Assembly: GCA_045586595.1 (NCBI GenBank) | Contig: JAZNAQ010000038.1 | Span: 1 to 32,068 of the forward strand | Source of the DNA: SIG480 sp045586595 | GTDB lineage: Bacteria; Bacillota; Clostridia; Oscillospirales; JAAYXM01 | Direction of reading: 5' to 3' | Length of the DNA stretch: 32,068 bases | In this document: positions 1 to 7,769 of the stretch, one piece after another | Layout of the letters: each line of letters begins with the position of its first letter | Position numbering within the stretch: the stretch's first letter is position 1 | Translations under genes and position numbers: made by a program | Notes under the pieces: model-generated | Told to the model about the DNA's origin: nothing | The model's database searches: none | The model's input: the letters and a program-made list of their open reading frames with translations, nothing else

Positions 1-59
1 AATTTCTATTTCAAAACTGCAAGGCATCTTAAAACTTTCATTTTTTGATACAGAGCAAA

Positions 60-102
60 CAAAAAACACGAGGTTATCCTGACGGATACTGAGTGTTTTT
101 TG
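60..102 (+). terminator. Hairpin, probable terminator of an upstream gene
   Basis: A perfect 10-bp stem pairs CAAAAAACAC (60-69) with GTGTTTTTTG (93-102). An inner TATCC/GGATA stem (75-79/84-88) lies inside its loop. The right arm carries a run of six T, as in an intrinsic terminator reading rightward. No gene start lies between it and the window edge, so it probably ends a gene located left of the window. The rest of 1-249 holds no convincing gene. Confidence 0.45.
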
Positions 103-218
103 TGCGGCTATGTGCTAAAAATGGTGTTTTAAGACAATTTACCCCTAAGTTGCACCGCCGTAAGCCCGCCGTTTTTTGTATATTTCCGGCTCTGTCAGTA
201 CATAATTAACACAAGTAA

Positions 219-227
219 TGTTATGAT
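219..227 (+). promoter_or_regulatory. Possible extended -10 promoter of the CBS gene
   Basis: TG-T-TATGAT (TG at 219-220, hexamer 222-227) resembles an extended -10 element. There is no good -35 hexamer 17 bp upstream. It would give a leader of about 15 nt before the ATG at 250. This is a weak call. Confidence 0.33.
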
Positions 228-249
228 ACAGTAAGGACGGGTTTTATTT

Positions 250-684
250 ATGACGGTTCGGAGAATTATGAATTCTAACGTAGTTTATCTCACCCCCGAC
301 GACACTGCTGCACGCGCAGCACGGCTTCTTGAGCGGCACAACATAGGTATGCTTCCTGTCTGTTCAAAGGACGGAAGGCTTCGCGGAGTTGTTACAGACC
401 GCGACATTGCAATACGCTGTGTTGCGCTTGACAACCAACCTGAAGAAACACGACTTCGTGAGATTATGACCCGCGGAGTTGTTACAGTCGCACCGGACGA
501 TGAGGTCACTGATGCGGCAACGATTATGGCAGCAGAGCAGGTGCGGCGACTTCCCGTAGTTGAAAACAACCGCGTTATAGGTATGCTCTCCCTTGCAGAT
601 ATGGCACAACGCGGAAGCTTTCATACTGAGGTTTCTTCTGCACTTGCCGAAATTTCAACTCCGAAACACAGATTTAAAAGATAG
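250..684 (+). CDS. Tandem CBS-domain protein
   Basis: A 144-aa soluble protein made almost entirely of two CBS domains (about residues 7-60 and 72-130). The second repeat shows the usual pattern of an acidic 'TVAPDDEV' strand, an 'AATIMAAEQVRRLPVVE' helix-strand and 'VIGMLSLADMA'. CBS pairs bind adenine nucleotides or similar ligands and act as energy or redox sensors. In this stand-alone form the partner cannot be named. The gene is monocistronic, with a strong terminator just after the stop. The short basic tail (KHRFKR) is not part of the domain. The family call is secure; the ligand and role are unknown. Confidence 0.9.
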   Translation: MTVRRIMNSNVVYLTPDDTAARAARLLERHNIGMLPVCSKDGRLRGVVTDRDIAIRCVALDNQPEETRLREIMTRGVVTVAPDDEVTDAATIMAAEQVRRLPVVENNRVIGMLSLADMAQRGSFHTEVSSALAEISTPKHRFKR

Positions 685-697
685 TAAATATTTTTTT

Positions 698-741
698 AAA
701 AACTTCTCAGTCCGTAGGGCTTAGGAGTTTTTTCTTTTTTT
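698..741 (+). terminator. Rho-independent terminator after the CBS gene
   Basis: A ten-pair stem (698-707 with 723-732, one T-G wobble) closes a loop containing a small CC/GG pairing. It is followed by a T-rich tract (728-733 and 735-741). It lies 14 nt after the CBS stop codon. Confidence 0.78.
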
Positions 742-753
742 GCTGAAATTCCT

Positions 754-782
754 TTGACTGTAAGCATTAAAGATGTTATAAT
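754..782 (+). promoter_or_regulatory. Sigma-A type promoter of the femAB-alr pair
   Basis: TTGACT (754-759), a 17-bp spacer and a perfect TATAAT (777-782), with an extended TG at 774-775. This is the best consensus promoter in the window. It predicts a leader of about 43 nt before the ATG at 833, which has a GGAGG-type ribosome binding site. Confidence 0.82.
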
Positions 783-832
783 ATTGTTGAATAAATATGT
801 TCAATTTATTAAGATGTTAATCGGAGGCTCTT

Positions 833-1891
833 ATGGTCGAGTTTGTCACCAAAGAAACACTTAAAGAATATGAAAATTTTATCTCCTCACATCCGAAGGG
901 GCACTTCCTTCAGTCTTACGCATGGAGCAAGCAAAAGCCCGAATGGACATGGGAGGGAATGTTTGTTAGAGGAGACGACGGTTCAATACGTGGCGCAATG
1001 TCCGTGCTTATACGCCGCGCACCGTATATCCCCTACTGCATTATGTACGGTGCCCGTGCTCCGGTATGTGATGTCCACGACGAAGAAACCCTGCGTGAGC
1101 TTTTAGACGGCGCAAAGAAGCTCGCCGACAAATACCACGCATACTGTTTAAAGCTCGACCCTGATATTTCCGTTGAAGATACAGCGTTCCCTGAAATCAT
1201 GGCGAAGCTTGGCTTTCGCCGTCGCGACACCGGAAAAAACTTCTCAGGTATTCAACCGAGGTTTGTATTCCGCTTAAATGTTGATGGGCGCGATGAAGAA
1301 GAGCTTATGTCGTCTTTCCATTCAAAGACCCGCTATAACATACGCGTTGCAGAGCGCAAGGGCGTCGAGGTTCGGCTCTGCGGGGTTGAAGCTGTAGGTG
1401 ATTTCTCAGACATGATGCTCGAAACAGGAGTACGCGATGGTTTTGTCGTCCGCTCAAAAGAGTATTTCGAGAATATGCTAATAAACCTCGGTGACAACTG
1501 TCGTCTTTATATGGCATATTCAGGAGATACCCCCATTGCAGGAACGCTCGCAATCCACTACGGCGACAAGGTATGGTATCTCTATGGCGCGTCGTCTAAC
1601 AAATACAGAAACTTCATGCCAAACTATCTGCTCCAGTGGAATATGATTCAGTGGGCAGTTGAGCTTGGTTGCAAAATATACGACTTCCGCGGTGTCTCAG
1701 GCGACCTTTCCGAAGACAACCCGCTCTATGGTCTCTACCGTTTCAAAAAAGGCTTTAACGGCGACCTTGTTGAGTTTACCGGAGAGTATGACTATATTTT
1801 CAATAAACCTGTCCACTTCATGATTGAAAAGGGCGAACTTGCCTTCCGCAAGCTTCGCAAACAGATATTTATGCTGAAGAACCGCAAATAG
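833..1891 (+). CDS. FemAB/MurM-type peptidoglycan branch aminoacyltransferase
   Basis: A 352-aa protein of the FemAB (lipid II amino-acid transferase, GNAT-fold) family. These enzymes add amino acids from aminoacyl-tRNA to the peptidoglycan stem peptide to build interpeptide bridges. Visible hallmarks are an N-terminal 'HFLQSYAWSKQK' segment, the central 'HSKTRYNIRVAERKGVEVR' motif (about residue 165 on), the 'AGTLAIHYGDKVWYLYGAS' strand pair and the C-terminal 'YGLYRFKKGFNGDLVEFTGEYD'. Length is normal for a single-domain FemX/MurM-like enzyme. It is first in a two-gene unit, with the racemase-like gene 17 nt downstream. Which amino acid is transferred cannot be read from sequence. Confidence 0.88.
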   Translation: MVEFVTKETLKEYENFISSHPKGHFLQSYAWSKQKPEWTWEGMFVRGDDGSIRGAMSVLIRRAPYIPYCIMYGARAPVCDVHDEETLRELLDGAKKLADKYHAYCLKLDPDISVEDTAFPEIMAKLGFRRRDTGKNFSGIQPRFVFRLNVDGRDEEELMSSFHSKTRYNIRVAERKGVEVRLCGVEAVGDFSDMMLETGVRDGFVVRSKEYFENMLINLGDNCRLYMAYSGDTPIAGTLAIHYGDKVWYLYGASSNKYRNFMPNYLLQWNMIQWAVELGCKIYDFRGVSGDLSEDNPLYGLYRFKKGFNGDLVEFTGEYDYIFNKPVHFMIEKGELAFRKLRKQIFMLKNRK

Positions 1892-1908
1892 AGAGGCGGA
1901 TACGTTTT

Positions 1909-3006
1909 ATGAACTCATTTATCATTGAACGAGAAAAAATAGAAGCAAACGCACGCGAAATATTATCGCGTGCCGGTGACTCAACCGTTATCGCTGTTGT
2001 AAAAGGGCACGGCTACGGCTTCGGGATAAGCAACTATGTACCGCTTCTGCATGAGTGCGGTGTTCGTTTCTTTGCCGTGACAGATGTTTCCGATGCGCTT
2101 ACAATAAAAAAGCTCGCGCTTGATGACACCGATATTCTTATGTTGCGTTCAACCGCACTGACCGATGAGCTTTCTGCACTTATTGACAATGATATTATCC
2201 TTACAATAGGAAGCAGCGAGGCTGCTGTTACCGCAAACGGAATTGCATCAGAAAAAGGCAAAAAGGCTCGCGCACATATAAAAATCGACACAGGCATGGG
2301 CAGATATGGTTTTGCCGTCAATGATATGGAGCAAATACAGTCTGCATTCACGCGTTTTGAGCATCTCTCCCCCTGTGGACTTTACACACACCTTACCTCA
2401 GCATTCAAAAGCCGCAAGGTTACAGAAAAGCAGATAGCCTCACTTCTTGCTGTCCGCGATGAACTTGAGAGCCGCGGTATAACGTGCGGCACCGTTCACT
2501 TCGCAAACTCAGCCTATCTCTTCAGATTCCGTGCTCCGCTTGGAGACGCAGTCCGGATAGGCTCAGCTTTCACGGGGCGCATTGCCTGCAAGGTACGCAA
2601 GAGCGGCCTTGCGCGCGTAGGTCATCTTGAGAGCAACATCTGTGAGCTGCACTGGCTTAGCCCCGGCTCAAGCATAGGCTATAGCGGTGCATACACTGCA
2701 AAAAAGGCAATCAAGACAGCGGTCATACCATTAGGCTACTCTGACGGGTTTCATGTCGAAAAAGCTCGTGACACATACCGACTGCGCGATGGATTATTTT
2801 ACGCTCTGTCGGATATAAAACGTACACTCTCAAAGAAAACAGCTTATGTAAAAATCAATGGCCATCATGCACGAGTCCTCGGCCATATCGGCATGACGCA
2901 CACAGTATGCGACGTTACAAATATCCCATGTGATATAGGCGACAAGGCGGAATTTGACGTAAACCCGATATATGTTTCAACAGACATTTACCGAGAATTT
3001 GTATAA
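1909..3006 (+). CDS. Alanine-racemase-like PLP enzyme
   Basis: A 365-aa fold-type III PLP racemase. The PLP lysine is K32 in 'AVVKGHGYGFG'. The 'DTGMGRYGF' and 'AVRIGSAFTG' motifs, with the arginine that contacts the pyridine nitrogen, are present. The second catalytic tyrosine lies in 'SIGYSGAYTA'. Two usually conserved spots differ: the PLP loop reads KGHGYG where KANAYG is typical, and the C-terminal motif reads 'GMTHTVCDVT' where 'CMDQ..VDV' is typical, so the acidic residue is lost. It follows the FemAB gene by 17 nt with a GAGAGG ribosome binding site, suggesting supply of a D-amino acid for the wall. It may be a divergent Alr or a racemase with another substrate, so no symbol is given. 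Confidence 0.85.
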   Translation: MNSFIIEREKIEANAREILSRAGDSTVIAVVKGHGYGFGISNYVPLLHECGVRFFAVTDVSDALTIKKLALDDTDILMLRSTALTDELSALIDNDIILTIGSSEAAVTANGIASEKGKKARAHIKIDTGMGRYGFAVNDMEQIQSAFTRFEHLSPCGLYTHLTSAFKSRKVTEKQIASLLAVRDELESRGITCGTVHFANSAYLFRFRAPLGDAVRIGSAFTGRIACKVRKSGLARVGHLESNICELHWLSPGSSIGYSGAYTAKKAIKTAVIPLGYSDGFHVEKARDTYRLRDGLFYALSDIKRTLSKKTAYVKINGHHARVLGHIGMTHTVCDVTNIPCDIGDKAEFDVNPIYVSTDIYREFV

Positions 3007-3131
3007 CCCCTTTCTTATTTTGACCGCACCCTTGTGTATGTCCGATGAATATATATGAAATATATACTGAACACGGGTCTCTTAACAAAAAAGTTTCCCG
3101 TTTCAAATAAAACACCGGGAGGTATGAACAC

Positions 3132-3455
3132 ATGAAAATGGTAATGGCAATCATCAACGCAGACGACGCCCATACAGTCGTTTCAAATCTCACAAAAGCA
3201 GGCTTTTCTGTAACTAAGCTTGCGACAACCGGCGGTTTTCTCAAAACCGGCAATACCACCATTCTCGTTGGTGTAAATGACGAAAAGCTTGATGAAGTTC
3301 TCACTATTATAAACAAACATTCACATAGCAGAAAGCAGCTTGTACCTGCTACTGCCGAGTTTGGAATCGGCATGGTTCCCACTGTTCCGATTGAGGTATC
3401 AGTTGGCGGCGCAACTATATTCGTCATGGATGTAGAGCGCTTTGAAAAAATCTAA
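3132..3455 (+). CDS. darA: Cyclic-di-AMP receptor DarA (PstA/YaaQ)
   Basis: A 107-aa PII-like protein. The fingerprint 'GGFLKTGNTTILVGV' (about residues 34-48) and the 'MKMVMAIINADDAHTVVSNL' N-terminus match the DarA/PstA (YaaQ, DUF970) family, which forms trimers that bind cyclic di-AMP. The position directly before holB and ricT matches the conserved yaaQ-(yaaR)-holB-yaaT order of Bacillus, here without yaaR. A GGGAGG ribosome binding site lies 9 nt before the ATG. The 125 nt upstream (3007-3131) show no promoter or terminator I can defend. Its downstream target remains undefined in the family. Confidence 0.95.
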   Translation: MKMVMAIINADDAHTVVSNLTKAGFSVTKLATTGGFLKTGNTTILVGVNDEKLDEVLTIINKHSHSRKQLVPATAEFGIGMVPTVPIEVSVGGATIFVMDVERFEKI

Positions 3456-3458
3456 CCG

Positions 3459-4451
3459 ATGAATTTTGAAGGTTTTTACGGGAACGAGCGCGCAAAAGGG
3501 TATTTAAACTTTGCTTTTGCGCGCCAGGCCCTTCCTCATGCACTTCTTATTACAGGTGAGCGTGGTATTGGAAAAAGAACGCTTGCCGATATTGTTGCGC
3601 GCGCGCTCGTCTGTACTGGCAGTGTTCCACCGTGCGGAGAATGTAGTTCTTGCCTTAAGGCTAAAAACAAGAGTCACCCCGACATAATATACCTCGGAGA
3701 CAATGATAACACTGTAAAGGTTGACGACATCCGTACGCTTAAGCGCGATGCCTTGCTTCGCCCCAACGACAGTGAGCGCAAGGTTTATATAATAAACCAC
3801 GCAGAAGCTATGACACACCAGGCTCAAGATGCTTTTTTAAAAATTTTGGAGGAGCCTCCGCTATTTACTTTTTTTATTATTCTATGCTATAATTTAAGTG
3901 ATTTGTTGCCGACCATAATTTCGCGTACGGCACACATCACGCTCTCCCCACTCTCCGATGAGGACATGTTGCGTGTTATACACGAAAAACTCCCCGACAT
4001 TTCGGATGATGAACAAGCAGAGCTTATAAAAACGAGTGGCGGTATCTGTTCTTTTCTGGCAGACGAGAAAAACCATGAATGTACAGATTTTGCAGCAAAT
4101 ATTGCAAATGCGCTTATCTCCTGCGATGAGTTCAACATTTTCCGTGCGTTTGCTGCCTTAGAAAAACGTGACCGTGACTTTGTTTCCTCTGTTTTGGACG
4201 AGCTAATAATCATAATTCGCGATTGTCTTGTTATATCTTCGGGCGCTAATAGTTCTCTTATATCGAGCGCAAAATCTGACGTTGCAAAGAATTTTGCAAA
4301 TTCTTTTTCGACGAAGGATTGCTGTGATATAATCAAGCAACTTTCGCTTTCAAAGACTTCCTGCATACAAAACATAGGCGTTTCTCATATCACAGGCAGT
4401 CTTACCTGTAAACTTGCTGACATTGCCGCATCTGCGGCTTCGAAAGGATAG
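3459..4451 (+). CDS. holB: DNA polymerase III delta-prime subunit
   Basis: A 330-aa clamp-loader AAA+ subunit. It has a Walker A-like loop 'GERGIGKRT' (33-41), a zinc-binding cysteine set (C52, C59, C62, C65), the 'QDAFLKILEEPP' box and the 'TIISRTAHI' SRC-type arginine motif. Delta-prime works in the cytoplasmic tau/gamma-delta-delta' complex that loads the beta clamp during replication. It starts 3 nt after the darA stop and ends 8 nt before ricT, so the three genes are one transcript. The C-terminal collar region is divergent, as usual in Firmicutes. Confidence 0.93.
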   Translation: MNFEGFYGNERAKGYLNFAFARQALPHALLITGERGIGKRTLADIVARALVCTGSVPPCGECSSCLKAKNKSHPDIIYLGDNDNTVKVDDIRTLKRDALLRPNDSERKVYIINHAEAMTHQAQDAFLKILEEPPLFTFFIILCYNLSDLLPTIISRTAHITLSPLSDEDMLRVIHEKLPDISDDEQAELIKTSGGICSFLADEKNHECTDFAANIANALISCDEFNIFRAFAALEKRDRDFVSSVLDELIIIIRDCLVISSGANSSLISSAKSDVAKNFANSFSTKDCCDIIKQLSLSKTSCIQNIGVSHITGSLTCKLADIAASAASKG

Positions 4452-4459
4452 ATTTTACT

Positions 4460-5359
4460 TTGAAAGAAATAATCGGTGTTCGTTTCCGCGACGGCGGAAA
4501 GGTATATTCGTTTGACCCTGAAAATTTAAACCCAAAGCAGGGCGACCGTATAGTTGTCGAAACAGCCCGCGGGCTTGAGTTGGGCGTAATAGCCAACGAA
4601 CGTCACACCGTTGACGACTCGCAGATTGTTGCGCCTCTCCGCCGAGCGGTGAGAATGGCAACTCCGGCCGACATAAAAACTGCCGAAGAACTTCGAGAAA
4701 AAGAAGCGAAGGCAATCGATATATGTCAGGAAAAGATAGAAGCACACAAACTTGAGATGAAGGTGATAAATGCAGAATGCTCTTTTGACGGTTCAAAAAT
4801 CATCTTCTACTTTACTGCAGACGGCAGAATAGATTTCAGAAATCTCGTAAAAGACCTTGCAGCCATTTTCAGAACAAGAATTGAGCTTCGCCAAATAGGA
4901 GTCCGCGATGAAGCTAAAATGCTCGGCGGACTTGGAATATGCGGCAGGCCGTTCTGTTGCGCGAGCTTTTTAGATGACTTCCAGCCTGTTTCTATCAAAA
5001 TGGCAAAAGAGCAGAACCTGTCTCTTAATCAGGCAAAAATTTCCGGAACATGTGGAAGACTGATGTGCTGTCTTAAATACGAGCAGGAGGCTTATGAAGA
5101 CCTCATCAAAACAACTCCCAGAGTTGGAGCAGAGGTTGATACGCCAGCAGGCCCGGGCACAGTTGCCGATGTAAGCCTTATTTCCGGCAAGCTCCGCGTC
5201 AAGCTTGACGATGCGCCCGACTTTGCACTAAAGACCTTTAATAAGTGTGATGTGTGCCCCAGAGGCGGAGAAAATTGCCCGCACAAGAGACCTCACAAAA
5301 AGCAAGAAAAAGCCCCCGCAAAAAATGCGGAGGCTCAGCAAAACACAGATAAACATTAA
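4460..5359 (+). CDS. ricT: PSP1-domain protein RicT (YaaT)
   Basis: A 299-aa PSP1 protein. RicT is a component of the RicAFT (YaaT-YlbF-YmcA) complex, which carries Fe-S clusters and affects RNase Y-dependent mRNA maturation in Bacillus. Two cysteine blocks stand out: C161/C166/C167 in 'CGRPFCC' and C198/C203/C204 in 'CGRLMCC'. A third set, C263/C266/C273, sits in 'CDVCPRGGENCPH'. The start is TTG at 4460, 8 nt after the holB stop, with AAAGGA (4443-4448) as ribosome binding site; this is the only start with good spacing. The lysine-rich tail after residue 275 is low complexity. The DNA encoding it doubles as the terminator of the convergent gene. Confidence 0.93.
   Translation: MKEIIGVRFRDGGKVYSFDPENLNPKQGDRIVVETARGLELGVIANERHTVDDSQIVAPLRRAVRMATPADIKTAEELREKEAKAIDICQEKIEAHKLEMKVINAECSFDGSKIIFYFTADGRIDFRNLVKDLAAIFRTRIELRQIGVRDEAKMLGGLGICGRPFCCASFLDDFQPVSIKMAKEQNLSLNQAKISGTCGRLMCCLKYEQEAYEDLIKTTPRVGAEVDTPAGPGTVADVSLISGKLRVKLDDAPDFALKTFNKCDVCPRGGENCPHKRPHKKQEKAPAKNAEAQQNTDKH
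5300..5335 (-). terminator. Terminator of the D,D-carboxypeptidase gene, inside ricT
   Basis: AGCCCCCGCA (5311-5320) pairs with TGCGGAGGCT (5326-5335) with one mismatch around an A5 loop. Read leftward, the stem is followed by GCTTTTTCTTGC, a good U-rich tail. It sits 25 nt past the stop of the leftward gene and lies wholly within the 3' end of ricT. Confidence 0.72.
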
Positions 5360-6649
5360 TCAATAATATCTTCTTCTGCGACGGCGTTTCTTCTTGTTGT
5401 ACTGTATGACATATATTATATACAATATAACCGCTATCACAAACGCTATTGCAACCACTAATGCTATCGGACTTTTCAGCAATCTTTTTATTTGATTTAT
5501 AGTATAGGCTATAATAGAGCGCTTTACATCATCAGCTGCAACGAGCGGTAAGGTTATGTAGTCTCTGCCGTCATATCGGATAAGCACACTGCCTATCACA
5601 TCGCCTTTTGCTATAGGTGCTTCAAGCGTGGTTTCAGCAGCGGGGATAAGCTCGACTTCATCGGCATTAAAATCTTTAGGCATAAGCACCGCATAGCTCT
5701 CAGGGGCATGAGCTACAACATAATCGCGGTCACGCGCCGACTCAACCTTAACCTCACACACCGGTTTAGAGGATGAAAGCAAGGTTGCCCGTCTGAAGTT
5801 TTCAAACCCCCACACAAGAAGGCGTTTTGACTCGACAAAATTGCCCTTCTTGCCCTCTTCATCGCGTTCTGCCCCGAGCACAACTGATATGAGCTCAGTC
5901 CCGTTATATTCGGCACTCGCCGCAAGGCAAAGACCTGCCGGCGTTGTGCTTCCGGTCTTGAGCCCATTTGCACGAGAGTATTTATACCCAAGCTCTTTAT
6001 ATCTCGATATGAGTGAGTTGGTTGTATAAAAGAAGCGTTCCTCTCCTATATTTGTTGCCGGAATAGTAGCTTTCTCCATCGCACAGATTTCGCGAAGACG
6101 ACTGTGTTTTCTAACCTCAAGAGCTATCTTTGCAACATCTCTCGCGGTTGTGTAATGCTCCTCATCATGCAACCCGTTTGTATTTACAAAATGTGTCCCC
6201 GAAAGCCCTAGCTCTCCTGCTCTGCTGTTCATAAGCTCGACAAATGCAGGAACGGTGCCTGAGACACGCTCAGCCAGTATGTTTGCCGCCTCGTTTGCAC
6301 TTGCAACAAGCAAACATATGAGCAGATTGTCAACCGACATCTTCTCCCCGGCTTTTATGCCCACAGTGCTGCCCGCTGCAGAAAGCCCTTCAAACGCGCT
6401 TTCGTTTGCAGTTACTACCTCGTTTAAATCAGGTATGTTTTCAACAACCAACAGTGCTGTCATAAGCTTTGTCAGACTTGCGGGATATTGCTTAGCATCA
6501 GCATTTTCACCATAAATCTCATGCCCGTCTGAGGCATCAATAAGTATCGACGCCTTTGAATTTACGTCCATACCTTCTATTGCACCCGCAAAACATGACA
6601 AAGCAACAATACACGCAAGCACGACCGAGACAAACCTTATCTTTTTCAT
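5360..6649 (-). CDS. D-alanyl-D-alanine carboxypeptidase (PBP5/DacF family, S11)
   Basis: A 429-aa peptidase S11 penicillin-binding protein. It trims the terminal D-Ala of peptidoglycan pentapeptides outside the membrane. Active-site motifs are S58-L-T-K61, S117-A-N119 and K231-T-G233. An N-terminal signal peptide (about 1-23) and a C-terminal membrane helix (about 388-411) followed by a KKKRRRRRRYY tail are visible. A beta-rich PBP5 C-terminal domain lies between. The open frame extends to a GTG at 6661, but GTGAGG at that spot is the ribosome binding site for the ATG at 6649, which begins a standard signal peptide. The gene is convergent with ricT, whose stop is adjacent. It could be named dacA, dacB or dacF; the subtype is not resolved. 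Confidence 0.94.
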   Translation of the reverse strand: MKKIRFVSVVLACIVALSCFAGAIEGMDVNSKASILIDASDGHEIYGENADAKQYPASLTKLMTALLVVENIPDLNEVVTANESAFEGLSAAGSTVGIKAGEKMSVDNLLICLLVASANEAANILAERVSGTVPAFVELMNSRAGELGLSGTHFVNTNGLHDEEHYTTARDVAKIALEVRKHSRLREICAMEKATIPATNIGEERFFYTTNSLISRYKELGYKYSRANGLKTGSTTPAGLCLAASAEYNGTELISVVLGAERDEEGKKGNFVESKRLLVWGFENFRRATLLSSSKPVCEVKVESARDRDYVVAHAPESYAVLMPKDFNADEVELIPAAETTLEAPIAKGDVIGSVLIRYDGRDYITLPLVAADDVKRSIIAYTINQIKRLLKSPIALVVAIAFVIAVILYIIYVIQYNKKKRRRRRRYY

Positions 6650-6666
6650 GTCTAACCTCACTTTTT

Positions 6667-6695
6667 TTGCATTAACACTTTAAAATAATTATATC
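6667..6695 (+). promoter_or_regulatory. Possible divergent promoter of the HhH-two-component unit
   Basis: TTGCAT (6667-6672), a 17-bp spacer and TATATC (6690-6695). It overlaps the opposing carboxypeptidase promoter. The match is moderate, so the call is tentative. Confidence 0.32.
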
Positions 6696-6716
6696 AGAAA
6701 TTTTTAAATTTAACAA
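6688..6716 (-). promoter_or_regulatory. Promoter of the D,D-carboxypeptidase gene
   Basis: On the minus strand, TTGTTA (6716-6711), a 17-bp spacer and TATAAT (6693-6688). The leader would be about 30 nt to the ATG at 6649. Confidence 0.7.
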
Positions 6717-6736
6717 TATAAGAGTGACATTATATT

Positions 6737-7060
6737 ATGAAACTTCTAAAACACGAGAAAATACTTAGCTTAATAACTTTTTTATTTATCGTTTTCACAA
6801 TTATTTTCTGCACTAACAACAAACCCAAACTCAACATTGCCGTACCTGCAGATACAAGTGCTGTTCCGTATCTCATTAATATAAATACTGCAGATTTCGA
6901 AGAGCTTAACGCGCTCGAAGGTATCGGCACCAAAACTGCAAACAAAATAGTTGAATACCGCAACCAGCACGGTGACTTTAAAAGCATTAATGAGCTGTGT
7001 AAGGTATCAGGAATCGGTAGCTTTACACTCGACAAAATTAAGGATTACATAAAAGTTTAA
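6737..7060 (+). CDS. Membrane-anchored ComEA-type helix-hairpin-helix protein
   Basis: A 107-aa protein with one N-terminal membrane segment (about residues 9-26) and a ComEA-like tandem helix-hairpin-helix domain (about 45-106). Its signature is 'ININTADFEELNALEGIGTKTANKIVEYR' followed by a second hairpin, 'SGIGSFTLDKIKDYI'. ComEA proteins bind DNA at the cell surface during uptake. The usual SLBB domain before the HhH pair is missing, and there is no comEB or comEC in the window. The response regulator starts 15 nt after its stop, so it may be the first gene of that operon. The domain is clear; a competence role is only possible. Confidence 0.85.
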   Translation: MKLLKHEKILSLITFLFIVFTIIFCTNNKPKLNIAVPADTSAVPYLININTADFEELNALEGIGTKTANKIVEYRNQHGDFKSINELCKVSGIGSFTLDKIKDYIKV

Positions 7061-7075
7061 CAGGGGGTTTTCTGA

Positions 7076-7756
7076 ATGAGAATACTTGTAGTTGATGATG
7101 AGAAAATCATCGTTAAAGGGATCAAATTCAACCTCGAGAATGAGGGGTTTGATGTTGAAACCGCATACAATGGCGAAGACGCCCTTGAAATTATAAAAAA
7201 CGTACATCTCGACCTCGTTATTCTTGACCTCATGATGCCAAAGCTCGACGGACTTGAAACCTGCAAACGCATCCGTGAGTTCTCCACTGTCCCAATAATC
7301 ATGCTCACTGCAAAGAGCGAAGATACGGACAAGCTACTTGGCTTTGAGTACGGTGCCGACGATTATATTACCAAACCGTTCAACATACTTGAACTCAAAT
7401 CAAGGGTTCGCGCAATACTCAGGCGTTCTGGCACATCATCATCAAACTTTAAAAACACTCGTCTCATAGCAGATTCTCTTATTATTGATACAGAACAACG
7501 AAATGCATATCTGGACGGAAGCCCCGTGCAGCTTACAGCAAAGGAGTTTGACTTAGTTGAGCTTATGATGAGAAATCCGGGCAGAGTGTATAGCCGCGAC
7601 AACCTTCTAAACATCGTATGGGGATACGAGTATCCCGGCGACATGAGAACAGTAGATGTTCACATCAGACGCCTTCGCGAAAAACTCGAGGCTAACCCTG
7701 CTAAACCCGAGCTGATACTCACTAAATGGGGAGTTGGATACTATTTTAAAGCATAG
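7076..7756 (+). CDS. OmpR/PhoB-family response regulator
   Basis: A 226-aa two-component regulator. The receiver domain (1-118) has the acidic pair 'DDE' (9-11), phosphoacceptor D51 in 'VILDLMMP', the T in 'IMLTAKS' and K in 'YITKPF'. The C-terminal winged helix (about 130-226) has the OmpR wing signature 'VDVHIRRLREKLE'. It is expected to bind DNA after phosphorylation by the kinase encoded immediately downstream. Start ATG has a G-rich ribosome binding site (CAGGGGG) just upstream. It resembles the WalR/PhoP class, but the target genes are not evident. Confidence 0.95.
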   Translation: MRILVVDDEKIIVKGIKFNLENEGFDVETAYNGEDALEIIKNVHLDLVILDLMMPKLDGLETCKRIREFSTVPIIMLTAKSEDTDKLLGFEYGADDYITKPFNILELKSRVRAILRRSGTSSSNFKNTRLIADSLIIDTEQRNAYLDGSPVQLTAKEFDLVELMMRNPGRVYSRDNLLNIVWGYEYPGDMRTVDVHIRRLREKLEANPAKPELILTKWGVGYYFKA

Positions 7757-7769
7757 TCTTAAAGCGAAT

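Noticed and set aside
3007..3131. A promoter or small hairpin before darA (ACGGG/CCCGT near 3072-3100)
   Set aside because: The stem is only 5 bp, and the TTGACC at 3019 and TATACT at 3063 are far too widely spaced to be one promoter.
7734..7769. Upstream TTG start of the histidine kinase overlapping the regulator
   Set aside because: No properly spaced ribosome binding site; ATG 7770 gives a normal N-terminus just before the first membrane helix.
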